64,000 nt of DNA from CAWFGW01 sp963849955 (lineage in GTDB: Bacteria; Bacteroidota; Bacteroidia; Cytophagales; JAAEPT01), in contig CAWKJU010000016.1 of the NCBI GenBank assembly GCA_963849955.1, forward strand, positions 62,001-126,000, in the 5' to 3' direction. The notes under the pieces are model-generated. The model saw nothing but the letters and a program-made list of their open reading frames with translations, did not search any database and was not told the origin of the DNA. Made by a program: the position numbers and the translations under genes. This document shows, in pieces, positions 18,789 to 26,813 of this stretch (its first letter is position 1; the number at the start of each line of letters is the position of its first letter).

Positions 18789-19247
18789 TTATTTTTTATT
18801 GGTTCCGACACCATACTTATAGACTAATTTTCCTCCCATGTCTGCTGTTTTACCTACCATTCCAGCACCTGCTGCTCCTAATAAAAACAACACAATGGCT
18901 ACAGCGGTGATTTTATCCCATTTTTTCCAAAAAAGGAAAAGACGGATAATGGCGTAACCAGTAAAAGAATAAAAGGTATAATGCCCCCAGTCCGAATGGT
19001 GGCTAGCTGTTAGCTCACCTTGCATGGGAATAGTTTGACTGTGCATCGCATTTTCACCTGTTAACAAAGCGGCATATGCAGCTATTGCTCCTAAGGCATA
19101 CAGAGAAGTTGTGGTGTTTCTCAACCACTCCTTTTTCAGAAAAAGCCCAAGCAAATCTGCTAATACCGCAATGATCCAAAGCACTATCGGAAAGTGAATA
19201 ATTAAAGGGTGAATGTTTGGCATCCATTCTGGCAGTAATGATTCCAT
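18789..19247 (-). CDS. DUF2231-like membrane protein
   Basis: A 152-residue inner-membrane protein with four helices. The start NIHPLIIHFPIVLWIIAVLAD matches the HPLxxHFP signature of DUF2231; a His pair occurs again in the loop (SHHSDWGHYT). DUF2231 proteins accompany copper and redox genes, and the His positions suggest heme or metal binding. Eight or nine bases separate it from the genes on either side, so it is inside the operon. Confidence 0.75.
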   Translation of the reverse strand: MESLLPEWMPNIHPLIIHFPIVLWIIAVLADLLGLFLKKEWLRNTTTSLYALGAIAAYAALLTGENAMHSQTIPMQGELTASHHSDWGHYTFYSFTGYAIIRLFLFWKKWDKITAVAIVLFLLGAAGAGMVGKTADMGGKLVYKYGVGTNKK

Positions 19248-19254
19248 AATTTTT

Positions 19255-19776
19255 TTATTTAACCGTTTCTTTTACACTTCCACATTTCATCATCTTCTCT
19301 CCGAAATAGGGATTTTTGATTTCTTTTTCACTCGAAAGCCAATACGCACCACTATTACTATTTGCCATTGGACAATAGTCTACATATACCTCTCCCATTG
19401 TGACCTCACTTTTCTTTACGAGACTCATCATTTCATTGCTTAAAGTAGCAAATGCAGTACGTTGACTTTCTAAATCAGCTGTTTCTGTTATTTTTTTCGC
19501 TGCTGTTTGAGCTGCCTTTCCGTTTTCTAAAGAAGCTAGTGTTTTTTGTAATGCCTCAGCCGCTAATTTAGCTTCGGTAGCACTAGATGCAACCAACGCA
19601 TTTTTAACTACAAGGTATTCGGTATAGGCAGCGCTTACTTTTTTATCTTTAAACATAGGATCCATTTTTTTTGTCATCACTTTTTCTTTTTTATGCTCAT
19701 GTCCTTCGTGAGCGTGTTGAGCGAACGTTCCCCAGCTTACTAAAGCCATTGAAACTACAAGAATTGTTTTTTTCAT
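19255..19776 (-). CDS. Secreted DUF3347 protein
   Basis: A 173-residue periplasmic protein: signal peptide (MKKTILVVSMALVSWGTFAQ), a His-rich mature N-terminus (HAHEGHEHKK), an all-alpha middle and the DUF3347 end VDYCPMANSNSGAYWLSSEKE with NPYFGEKMMKCG. The same DUF3347 ending closes the adaptor at 20430-22160, so two copies of the domain serve one system. The conserved Cys, Met and His residues suggest copper binding. Part of the adaptor operon. Confidence 0.85.
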   Translation of the reverse strand: MKKTILVVSMALVSWGTFAQHAHEGHEHKKEKVMTKKMDPMFKDKKVSAAYTEYLVVKNALVASSATEAKLAAEALQKTLASLENGKAAQTAAKKITETADLESQRTAFATLSNEMMSLVKKSEVTMGEVYVDYCPMANSNSGAYWLSSEKEIKNPYFGEKMMKCGSVKETVK

Positions 19777-19823
19777 TTTAGTGTATTTTATTAGTTAAAC
19801 ATTTGATTATTAATAAGAAATTT

Positions 19824-20258
19824 TTATTCACTAGTAATTCCTTCATGCATAAATTCGGCTTTCACTACTTTACCTTTAATCAGTAACTCAACCACACAGT
19901 GAAAAGCCGTAGAACTTGTGAGTTGAGCAGTAAAAGAATATTCTCCTTTTGCATTTAGTTTTGATTCAATTTCTTGGTCGTTATAATGTATCGTTACCGT
20001 GCCAGAAATTTCTTTGTTTTCCAGAGGCTTTAAGTTTGACTTATAAACGTAAAAAGTAAGCTGATCTTTTTTTAGAAATAAGTCGGTGACCATTTCTACT
20101 TTATATTTATCAGCATTACTTATCTTTCCTCTGTGCGGGGCTACTTTATTAGGGGTGGTGTTCGAGGTGTTTCCATGCCCACCACTACCATGATCATGTT
20201 GTGCCATGGCAAAACAACTAGCTAAAACTAAAGGGATGATTAAAATTATTTTTTTCAT
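19824..20258 (-). CDS. Secreted protein of unknown function, metal island
   Basis: A 144-residue protein with a signal peptide (MKKIILIIPLVLASCFAMAQ) and a short His/Gly head (HDHGSGGHGN). The rest is predicted beta-strand, an immunoglobulin-like pattern (ISGTVTIHYNDQEIESKL, then GEYSFTAQLTSSTAFHCVV). The family was not recognised. Its place between a DUF3347 protein and the RND adaptor implies a periplasmic helper in metal handling. ASC at residues 13-15 resembles a lipobox, but the AMAQ site fits signal peptidase I better. Confidence 0.7.
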   Translation of the reverse strand: MKKIILIIPLVLASCFAMAQHDHGSGGHGNTSNTTPNKVAPHRGKISNADKYKVEMVTDLFLKKDQLTFYVYKSNLKPLENKEISGTVTIHYNDQEIESKLNAKGEYSFTAQLTSSTAFHCVVELLIKGKVVKAEFMHEGITSE

Positions 20259-20298
20259 TTCTATTTAATATTAAGTGTGCTTTATTTAAGTAGTTGTG

Positions 20299-20433
20299 TC
20301 ACTTGTTGTATAGTAATTGTAGAACAGCTACCCCAACTATTATTAAAACCAATAGGATCCAGCCTATTTTTTTAGACCAAACTTGTAGTTTGGTAGGTGG
20401 TTTTTCATTCCCCGTTTTGCAGCATTCTTTCAT
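20299..20433 (-). CDS. 44-residue Cys-Cys single-span membrane protein
   Basis: A short gene starting MKECCKTGNEKPP and continuing into a single membrane helix (GWILLVLIIVGVAVLQLL) ending YNK. Its ATG overlaps the TGA of the adaptor gene (ATGA), the tight coupling used elsewhere in this window. The Cys pair at residues 4-5 on the cytoplasmic side could bind copper. Short CC-TM proteins of this kind recur in copper clusters of Bacteroidota; the function is unknown. Confidence 0.7.
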   Translation of the reverse strand: MKECCKTGNEKPPTKLQVWSKKIGWILLVLIIVGVAVLQLLYNK

Positions 20434-22160
20434 TTTAATGTTGATTTTACTTCACCACAAGAACTCATCGCTTGTCCGAAATAAGGGTTTTTGATTGCCT
20501 TTTCTGAGCTAATCCAATCCGCTCCTTTGTCTTTATTTGCCATTGGGCAGTGTTGTACAAAGAGTGTTTGCGTGCTAAAGTCAAACGTTTTAACCAAGTC
20601 GATCATGGTTTCAGAAATACCTATAAAAGCACTACGAACTTCTTCTATCGATTGCCAATGCTCACTGTGCTCCAGCGACTTATTTAATGTCATTTGAAAG
20701 CCCATCCACTTGTCATGAGCAGGACCTTGAAAGTTTTTCATATCAACTTCTTGAAGCGCTTTTTTGAAGTTGGCTAAATCTGTTTTAACTGTTTTGAAAT
20801 CATCCTTTACCAAATCATCTTTTAGTTTTAAATAAGTGTCAGACAGTTTTTGAAGTTGTTTTTTTGCCTTATCATTAATCAGCACATCAGCAGATCGTTC
20901 CATCAAATCATCCGATTCCATAGGATTCATCATACTTGGTTTTCCAGCTAGTTGTGCCGCTGCGTCTATACTAAACGTACCGTTAACCGCAACCTCTTCT
21001 CCTTCTTCTAAGCCTTTATTAATGACAAAGCTATCGCCTAATGAAGGTCCTAAGACCACTTGTCGCAATTGAAAACTGACTCCTTTTTCTTCACTGGTTT
21101 TTACATAGACCACCGACTTTTCACCTGTCCACATCACCGCTGTTTTTGGAATTACAATGGTAGCTTTTGCGCCATTTAAAGCATTTTTAAGTATGCCCGA
21201 CACAAACATTTCAGGCTTAAACCGCAAGCCTTTATTGTTGATATCAATTCTTGCTTTTGCAACGCGAGTCTTTGGATTAATTATGGGGTCTAGAAAACTT
21301 ATTTTTCCTGTAAACTTTTCTCCAGGAAATGACTGAATCGTGTACTCTACTTCGTTTCCTTTTTTTACAAACGACAAATCACTTTCATACACATCAAACA
21401 ACACCCAAAGTGAGGAAAGATCTGCTATGTCATACAAACCAGCACCCTGCGTAATATAGTCACCTTGGTTTACCATTTTATTGATGACCACACCACTTTT
21501 ATCGGCATAAATCGAGAAGTTCTCCTTCGCCTTACCCGTTTGTAAGAGTTCATCTACTTGTCTATCAGAAAGTTTCCAGTTTTTCAATTTTTCTTTTGCA
21601 GCATTAAAAAGAGCGGGATTAGTCGTTTTGATTTTCTCAGCTTGAAAGAGTTCTTCTTGCGCAGAAACTAATTCTGGAGAGTATATGGAGCCAATTACTT
21701 GCCCTTTAGTAATAAACTCACCCGTGTAGTTGACAGACAACTGTTCTACCCGCCCACCTATATGAGCGGTTTGAGCAACTACTTTTCGTTCGTCTGCTTG
21801 TATTTTACCATTCAGACGGATTTCCTTAAACGGAAGTTGTTTTTTAACTACAGCCGTTTGTACACTGGCTAGCTGCATAGCCGTTGGCGACATTTTTACT
21901 TCCAGAGGGTTTTCATCGGACTCATCACCTCCTCCAACAGGAATTAAATCCATCCCGCATATAGGGCATTGCCCTGGTTCTGGCATACGTATTTGAGGAT
22001 GCATACTACATGTCCATATTTCGTTTTTTGATTCTTCAATTTGCTGATGTGCTGATGTATTGTCTTGATTTTTTGATGGGATAATTAGCCAGCCTATTAT
22101 TATTCCAGCTACTAGGGTAGCACCTACTAAAAACCATTTATTATTTATTACTTTTTTCAT
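20430..22160 (-). CDS. cusB: RND efflux adaptor with HMBD and DUF3347 domains (CusB-like)
   Basis: Periplasmic adaptor for a copper-exporting RND pump, 576 residues. In order: an N-terminal membrane anchor (residues 9-26), an HMBD copper-binding unit (WTCSMHPQIRMPEPGQCPICG, Cys51 and CPIC 65-68), the barrel-sandwich and coiled-coil adaptor core (about 95-400, with VEQLSVNYTGEFITKGQVIG) and a C-terminal DUF3347 domain ending CPMANKDKGADWISSEKA. It heads a minus-strand operon of six genes; its pump partner is probably the CusA at 26814-30632, encoded upstream beyond the P-type ATPase. The symbol is by domain similarity. Confidence 0.9.
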   Translation of the reverse strand: MKKVINNKWFLVGATLVAGIIIGWLIIPSKNQDNTSAHQQIEESKNEIWTCSMHPQIRMPEPGQCPICGMDLIPVGGGDESDENPLEVKMSPTAMQLASVQTAVVKKQLPFKEIRLNGKIQADERKVVAQTAHIGGRVEQLSVNYTGEFITKGQVIGSIYSPELVSAQEELFQAEKIKTTNPALFNAAKEKLKNWKLSDRQVDELLQTGKAKENFSIYADKSGVVINKMVNQGDYITQGAGLYDIADLSSLWVLFDVYESDLSFVKKGNEVEYTIQSFPGEKFTGKISFLDPIINPKTRVAKARIDINNKGLRFKPEMFVSGILKNALNGAKATIVIPKTAVMWTGEKSVVYVKTSEEKGVSFQLRQVVLGPSLGDSFVINKGLEEGEEVAVNGTFSIDAAAQLAGKPSMMNPMESDDLMERSADVLINDKAKKQLQKLSDTYLKLKDDLVKDDFKTVKTDLANFKKALQEVDMKNFQGPAHDKWMGFQMTLNKSLEHSEHWQSIEEVRSAFIGISETMIDLVKTFDFSTQTLFVQHCPMANKDKGADWISSEKAIKNPYFGQAMSSCGEVKSTLK

Positions 22161-22209
22161 AGTCGTTTCATTTTTATAAGTCCTTTTTTAATAAGTATAA
22201 TCAGCAAAT

Positions 22210-22279
22210 CTCGCCTTCGTCAGTGTCCCCACTGACGAACTAAGCGGTAAATGTTTGTGGGGACACAAACATTGGCGAG
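22210..22279. repeat. Three-way-junction repeat element, copy 1
   Basis: A 70-base element in which CTCGCC (22210-22215) pairs with GGCGAG (22274-22279) and encloses two perfect hairpins: CGTCAGTG/CACTGACG with loop TCCC (22218-22237), and AATGTTTGTG/CACAAACATT with loop GGGA (22250-22273). The two loops are complementary, so a kissing contact is possible. A partial second copy lies at 25037-25063. It looks like a dispersed palindromic element rather than a terminator, because no T run follows. Confidence 0.75.
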
Positions 22280-22368
22280 TTAACGCGAACTCAAAACTTA
22301 TTTCAACAATCTCATTCCTCTGTATCATTATTCTTTAATTTTTATAAACAATCAAAATCAGTCATTAG

Positions 22369-22447
22369 AACATCGATTCATCAACACATTAGCACATCAA
22401 ACAATCAGCACATTAGCACATCAGCACATCAGCACATCAATTAATCA
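22369..22447. repeat. CACATCA/CACATTA low-complexity repeat block 1
   Basis: Six CACATY words separated by short AG, CAG or AATCAG fillers in about 60 bases, just downstream of the P-type ATPase gene. Related blocks stand at 25077-25191 and 30635-30785. Spacers are irregular and very short, unlike CRISPR. With copy 1 of the three-way junction it fills the 288-base gap 22161-22448; nothing else is seen there. Confidence 0.7.
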
Positions 22448-22448
22448 A

Positions 22449-24950
22449 CTAACCAATACTCTGAACCCGCAACCTCAATGCATTACCAATCACCGAAACC
22501 GAACTGAAACTCATCGCCAGGGCTGCTATCATCGGAGATAACAAGACACCAAAGAACGGAAAGAGCAAACCCGCTGCAATTGGAATACCTAAGACGTTAT
22601 ATGCCAAAGCAAAAAACAGGTTTTGTTTGATGTTGCTCATCACTTTCATACTTAGGTTTCTCGCTTTCACGATACCGTGTAAGTCGCCTTTTACCAATGT
22701 GATGGAAGCACTTTCGATGGCTACATCGGTGCCCGTTCCCATAGCAATACCGACATCACTTTGAGCCAATGCAGGGGCATCGTTTATTCCATCACCCGCC
22801 ATGGCTACTATCCGTCCGTTTTCTTGTAATTTTTTTACTTCGTTTAGTTTGTCTTCAGGTAACATGCCTGCTTTGAAATCTGCTAAGTTGAGTTCGTTGG
22901 CAACGGCTTGCGCGGTGTTGAAATTATCACCCGTCAACATGATTACCTCAATCCCACTTTCTTGCAATTCTTTGATTGCCTGAGCACTGGTTTGTTTTAT
23001 TTTATCACCGATAACCACATAACCAATTACCTGATTTTCTACCGATAAGTAAGAAACCGTTTTACCTTGTTTTTGAAATTTTTCAGCTGTTTGCGTAGCT
23101 TGTTCATCAATAGTAGCCTCGGAATGCTGCATCATTTTATCATTACCCAAGGCTACTTTTTTTCCCTCAATTTTTCCTTCTACACCTTTTCCAGTTACTG
23201 CATTAAAATCTTCTAATTTGAGCAACTCCACTTCTTTTTCTTTACCATATTTCACAGTGGCTTGCGCCAAAGGATGTTCACTCTGTTGATTCAGCGAAGC
23301 AATCAACTGTAATACTTTTTCTTCTGTATATGCATCCCCGAAAACGCCAATAGTGTCTACAGTTGGTTTTCCTTCAGTGATTGTTCCTGTTTTATCGATG
23401 ATCAAAACATCCACTTTATTCATTTTTTCTAATGCTTCAGCACTCTTAATTAAGACTCCGTTTTGAGCTCCTTTACCTACTCCAACCATCACAGACATAG
23501 GCGTAGCCAAACCTAAAGCACAGGGGCATGCGATAATTAAAACCGCAATCGCATTGACCAGTGCATACACATAAGCTGGCTCTGGACCATAAATAGCCCA
23601 AACCGCAAAGGTGATGGCTGAAATAATGACTACGATAGGCACAAAATAACCAGAGACTTGATCGGCCAATTTTTGAATGGGTGCTTTACTTCTACTGGCG
23701 TTGTTTACCATCTCAATAATTTGAGAAAGCAAGGTATCAGAACCCACTCGCTCGGCTTTCATCAGAAAAGATTGGTTACCATTAATGGTTCCGCTGCTTA
23801 CTTTGTCATCGGCAGTTTTGTTCACAGGTATCGGCTCGCCCGTAATCATGGATTCATCTATAGATGTGCTTCCCTCAGTAAGAATTCCATCCACTGGAAT
23901 TTTCTCTCCTGGCTTTACCCGAAGAATATCACCGACTTGAATAGCATCTATAGAAATCGTTTCTTCTTTTCCATCCGTAACTCGAACAGCTTTGTTCGGA
24001 GCTAGTTTTAGTAGTGATTTTACTGCGTCAGTTGTTTTACTGTGCGCTCGGGCTTCCAGCACTTGTCCCATTAAAACTAAGGTCAAAATCACAGAGGCTG
24101 CTTCAAAATAGACATGCACACTACCAGATTCTGTTTTAAATTGGTCAGGGAAAAAATCAGGAAACAACATGCCAAACAAACTAAACAACCACGCTAATCC
24201 CGCTCCGATGCCAATGAGTGTGAACATATTTAAATTCCAAGTGACCACTGAGCGATAGGCTCTTTTGAAGAACATCCACGTAGCATAAAATACTACAGGC
24301 AAGGAAAGTGTGAATTGTACCCAATTCCAGTATTTCAGTTCCATCAGTTGGTACAATGGATTGTTAGGGACCATCTCCGACATAGCAATCAAAAAGATAG
24401 GCACCGTAAAAGCGGCTGCTATCCACAACTTTTTTGAGAGTTTTTTGTAGGTTTTTTCTTCTGCCGAAGCTTCTGGGTTTTTTGGGACTAAATCCATTCC
24501 GCATTTCGGGCATGCACCAGGTCCATCTTGCACTACTTCTGGATGCATTGGACACGTATATTCTTCTGATGAGGTAGGTTTTGTACTTGCCTGTGCAACT
24601 AAGTCCATTCCACAAACAGGACAATCACCAGGTTTGTCATACGTTTTATCACCCTCACAATGCATCGGACAATAATAAACACCTTTACCTGAGGTAACAG
24701 GTGCTGATTTTTTCTTAGGCACGTCAACAATTTTTTCACTTGGAAGATGAATGGAATACCGCCCGCCATCATTTTTTAAAGCTTCTTGAAAAGTCTCAAT
24801 AGGAATATGAGTTTCCATTTCGATGGTGGCTTCTGCCTTTTCCAAATCCACCACTGCATTAGAAACTCCTTCAATTCCTTGCAGCGTTTTTTCTACATGC
24901 CCCCGACACCCATTACAGGTCATTCCTTGTATTTTATAAGTATATATCAT
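22449..24950 (-). CDS. copA: Copper-translocating P1B-type ATPase with HMA and two HMBD domains
   Basis: ATP-driven exporter of Cu+ from cytoplasm to periplasm, 833 residues. Order: HMA domain (MTCNGC, Cys12 and Cys15), HMBD 1 (YYCPMHCEG to CPVCGMDLV, 92-118), HMBD 2 (YTCPMHPEV to CPKCGMDLV, 131-157), then eight membrane helices. Landmarks are TGEP at 370, the CPC ion-site motif at 475-477, the phosphorylation site DKTGT at 519-523, SEHPLA at 557 and GDGIND at 719-724. The Cu+ helix MSFSSVSVIGNALRL at 813-827 marks the CopA subclass. It stands alone, bordered by repeat-filled gaps on both sides. Confidence 0.95.
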   Translation of the reverse strand: MIYTYKIQGMTCNGCRGHVEKTLQGIEGVSNAVVDLEKAEATIEMETHIPIETFQEALKNDGGRYSIHLPSEKIVDVPKKKSAPVTSGKGVYYCPMHCEGDKTYDKPGDCPVCGMDLVAQASTKPTSSEEYTCPMHPEVVQDGPGACPKCGMDLVPKNPEASAEEKTYKKLSKKLWIAAAFTVPIFLIAMSEMVPNNPLYQLMELKYWNWVQFTLSLPVVFYATWMFFKRAYRSVVTWNLNMFTLIGIGAGLAWLFSLFGMLFPDFFPDQFKTESGSVHVYFEAASVILTLVLMGQVLEARAHSKTTDAVKSLLKLAPNKAVRVTDGKEETISIDAIQVGDILRVKPGEKIPVDGILTEGSTSIDESMITGEPIPVNKTADDKVSSGTINGNQSFLMKAERVGSDTLLSQIIEMVNNASRSKAPIQKLADQVSGYFVPIVVIISAITFAVWAIYGPEPAYVYALVNAIAVLIIACPCALGLATPMSVMVGVGKGAQNGVLIKSAEALEKMNKVDVLIIDKTGTITEGKPTVDTIGVFGDAYTEEKVLQLIASLNQQSEHPLAQATVKYGKEKEVELLKLEDFNAVTGKGVEGKIEGKKVALGNDKMMQHSEATIDEQATQTAEKFQKQGKTVSYLSVENQVIGYVVIGDKIKQTSAQAIKELQESGIEVIMLTGDNFNTAQAVANELNLADFKAGMLPEDKLNEVKKLQENGRIVAMAGDGINDAPALAQSDVGIAMGTGTDVAIESASITLVKGDLHGIVKARNLSMKVMSNIKQNLFFALAYNVLGIPIAAGLLFPFFGVLLSPMIAALAMSFSSVSVIGNALRLRVQSIG

Positions 24951-25036
24951 TTTGTTTCTCTTTTTTGGTTATTAATAAATTCTTAAATCCAACTCAACTT
25001 CGTTAATGTCCTGAAGATGATGTTTGTGAAGACCCC

Positions 25037-25063
25037 CGCCTTCGTCAGTATCCTCACTGACGA
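25037..25063. repeat. Hairpin element, partial copy 2 of the 22210 repeat
   Basis: This 27-base stretch matches 22212-22238 at 25 positions (CGCCTTCGTCAGT, then ATCCTC in place of GTCCCC, then ACTGACGA) and folds into a CGTCAGT/ACTGACG hairpin. A relic of the second hairpin arm (GATGTTTGTG) lies just to its left instead of its right, so the copy is rearranged. No coding content. Confidence 0.65.
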
Positions 25064-25076
25064 GCACGTATAAAAA

Positions 25077-25191
25077 TCAACCCATCAACCCATCAGCACA
25101 TCAAACAATCAGCTCATCATCAAATCAACCCATCATCACATCAACTCATCAGCACATTAACATATCAAACAATCAGCACATCATCAAATCA
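25077..25191. repeat. CACATCA/CACATTA low-complexity repeat block 2
   Basis: A second block of repeated AATCA, CCCATCA and CAGCACATCA words, upstream of the P-type ATPase and reaching the stop codon of the TolC gene. It shares the phrase CAGCACATCA with block 1 and AATCAGCACAT with both blocks. The last codons of the TolC reading frame border it directly. Confidence 0.65.
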
Positions 25192-26421
25192 TTCCCCTTT
25201 AGCAGTCAAGTAATCGATTTGAGCCAATGCGATATAGAAATTTTTTACCGCTGTTACCCCTGCCGTTTCATAAGCAAGAAGTTGCTGTTGCATGCGCAGA
25301 ATTTCCTCAAAATCTTTACCAGAATTGCTGTAGGATACATAGAGTAACTCCACGACCTGCTGCGTTTTTTTTGATTGAGTTGCATACAATTCGCTCATCT
25401 GCCTAGATTTTTCTAACTCATACCACGCCATTTCATATTGGCTTGTAAGTCTATTTTCTATGACTATTTTTTGAGACGTAAGCGCGGTTTCCATCAATGT
25501 TGCTTCTTTTCTTAGCGCTTTATATTTTCCTCTATAAATAGGTAAACTCATAGAAACCATTGGCATAATCGCGTCTTGTCCGTTTTGTGGAATAGATACA
25601 TCGGGTCTTTTAGCGATCACTACATAATCGATACCTACTCCAAATTGTGGTCTTCCTTGTTTTTCTGCCAAAGATTCATTGATATGAGCTGCTTGAATTT
25701 GTAAATCCAAAGCTTGTAATGTAGGATTTGCTGCGAAAAGACTGTCTTGGGTAGTACTTATGGGTTTTTCGCTCAATTCTAAAGAATCCTCAATAACTAC
25801 TGAAAGTGAATCATTGCGGCTGAGCAAGCGATTAAATGCCACTTCTAATGGCTTTTTCTTGTCTTTCAACAATTGAATATCGGTTTTCAATTCATCCATC
25901 ATAATATCTACACGAAGCGCGTCAACCAAAGCACTTTTACCATTTGAAAACGCGATGGTCGCTAACTCTTTATAAGTCGTTAAAATGGCTAAGTTCTTTT
26001 TTTGCAGTCGCAACTGTGCCTCCAGTTCATAGAGGGGATAATATGCTGATTTCACTTGAAAGTAAAGCTCGTTTTGATCGTCCAAAAAGAGTTGATACTT
26101 CGCATCTGCATTCAACGAAGCGACATTACCGCTAGCTTTCAGTGTCCCAAACCAAGGAAACATTTGAGTCAAAGAAATACGTGCCTGCTGCTGACCAACG
26201 CGTGTTTCAATCATTCGCCCAAAAGCACTTACAGATAAGTTAGGGTCTGGTAATGCTCTCATTTGTGATATTTGCTGCAAGGCTACTTCAAACTCTGCAT
26301 GAGATGCTTTTAAGTTGGGGTTGTTCTCCGCAGCTTCCTTTAGGTAATCGTCTAGGGTTTGAGAGACACATGGAGATATCGTTGAAATAAATAGAAATAA
26401 ATAGAAATAGATAGCCTTCAT
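25189..26421 (-). CDS. TolC-family outer-membrane efflux protein (CusC-like)
   Basis: Outer-membrane channel that completes an RND tripartite pump. The 410-residue protein has a signal peptide (MKAIYFYLFLFISTISPCVSQ) and the long alpha-helical hairpins of the family with the repeated ENNPNLKASHAEFEVALQQI and LRKEATLMETALTSQK segments. Its ATG overlaps the TGA of the four-helix-bundle gene (ATGA). The upstream CusA (26814-30632) lacks a TolC domain, so this channel serves it; the other CusA in the window carries its own. Confidence 0.9.
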   Translation of the reverse strand: MKAIYFYLFLFISTISPCVSQTLDDYLKEAAENNPNLKASHAEFEVALQQISQMRALPDPNLSVSAFGRMIETRVGQQQARISLTQMFPWFGTLKASGNVASLNADAKYQLFLDDQNELYFQVKSAYYPLYELEAQLRLQKKNLAILTTYKELATIAFSNGKSALVDALRVDIMMDELKTDIQLLKDKKKPLEVAFNRLLSRNDSLSVVIEDSLELSEKPISTTQDSLFAANPTLQALDLQIQAAHINESLAEKQGRPQFGVGIDYVVIAKRPDVSIPQNGQDAIMPMVSMSLPIYRGKYKALRKEATLMETALTSQKIVIENRLTSQYEMAWYELEKSRQMSELYATQSKKTQQVVELLYVSYSNSGKDFEEILRMQQQLLAYETAGVTAVKNFYIALAQIDYLTAKGE

Positions 26422-26801
26422 TTTTTTGCATTTTGTTTTGTGACCGCGATGAAATTATTGAGTTTAATTTCAAGAGGTTTGTGAATTTCTTGAAGTGAAT
26501 CAAATATGGTTTGAGTAATAATTTTTCTTTCCAACATTAGTTCTGCCCAATGTTGACAAGCTTCAGATAGTGAGCCTCTTGAGAAATGATAAAACCGTGC
26601 TTTTTCTAAGTAGTGATACCGAGCATATCCTTCAGCGATATTAGCACCAACCGAATCCGCAGACCGAATAAATTGATCACCAATTATTTTTTTCTGTTCA
26701 TAATTAAGATTTGAATAAATATCCCACGCCAACGAAGAAAGCTTTCGAGCAAGCTGATAGACTTGCAAATCCTTTAAGGCTATATATGTCGTTGTTTCCA
26801 T
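26418..26801 (-). CDS. Four-helix-bundle protein (23S rRNA intervening-sequence family)
   Basis: A 127-residue all-alpha protein of the IVS/S23 family, related to diversity-generating-retroelement accessory protein Avd. Signature phrases are LKDLQVYQLARKLS, DQFIRSADSVGANIAEG and KARFYHFSRGSLSEA. The gene lies within a copper efflux operon: 12 bases after cusA ends, and its TGA overlaps the ATG of tolC, so it is translated in the same message. Family members act as small RNA-binding helices in other settings; a role in this operon is unknown. No reverse transcriptase is nearby. Confidence 0.9.
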   Translation of the reverse strand: METTTYIALKDLQVYQLARKLSSLAWDIYSNLNYEQKKIIGDQFIRSADSVGANIAEGYARYHYLEKARFYHFSRGSLSEACQHWAELMLERKIITQTIFDSLQEIHKPLEIKLNNFIAVTKQNAKK

Positions 26802-26813
26802 TTTATTTAATAT

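Noticed and set aside
24364..24624. Minus-strand open frame overlapping the Cu ATPase N-terminus
   Set aside because: It lies in another frame inside the ATPase, where the ATPase frame carries clear HMBD motifs.
22369..25191. CRISPR-like repeats in the CACATCA blocks
   Set aside because: Repeat units are 7-15 bases with irregular spacing and no 25-40 base spacers; there is no cas gene.
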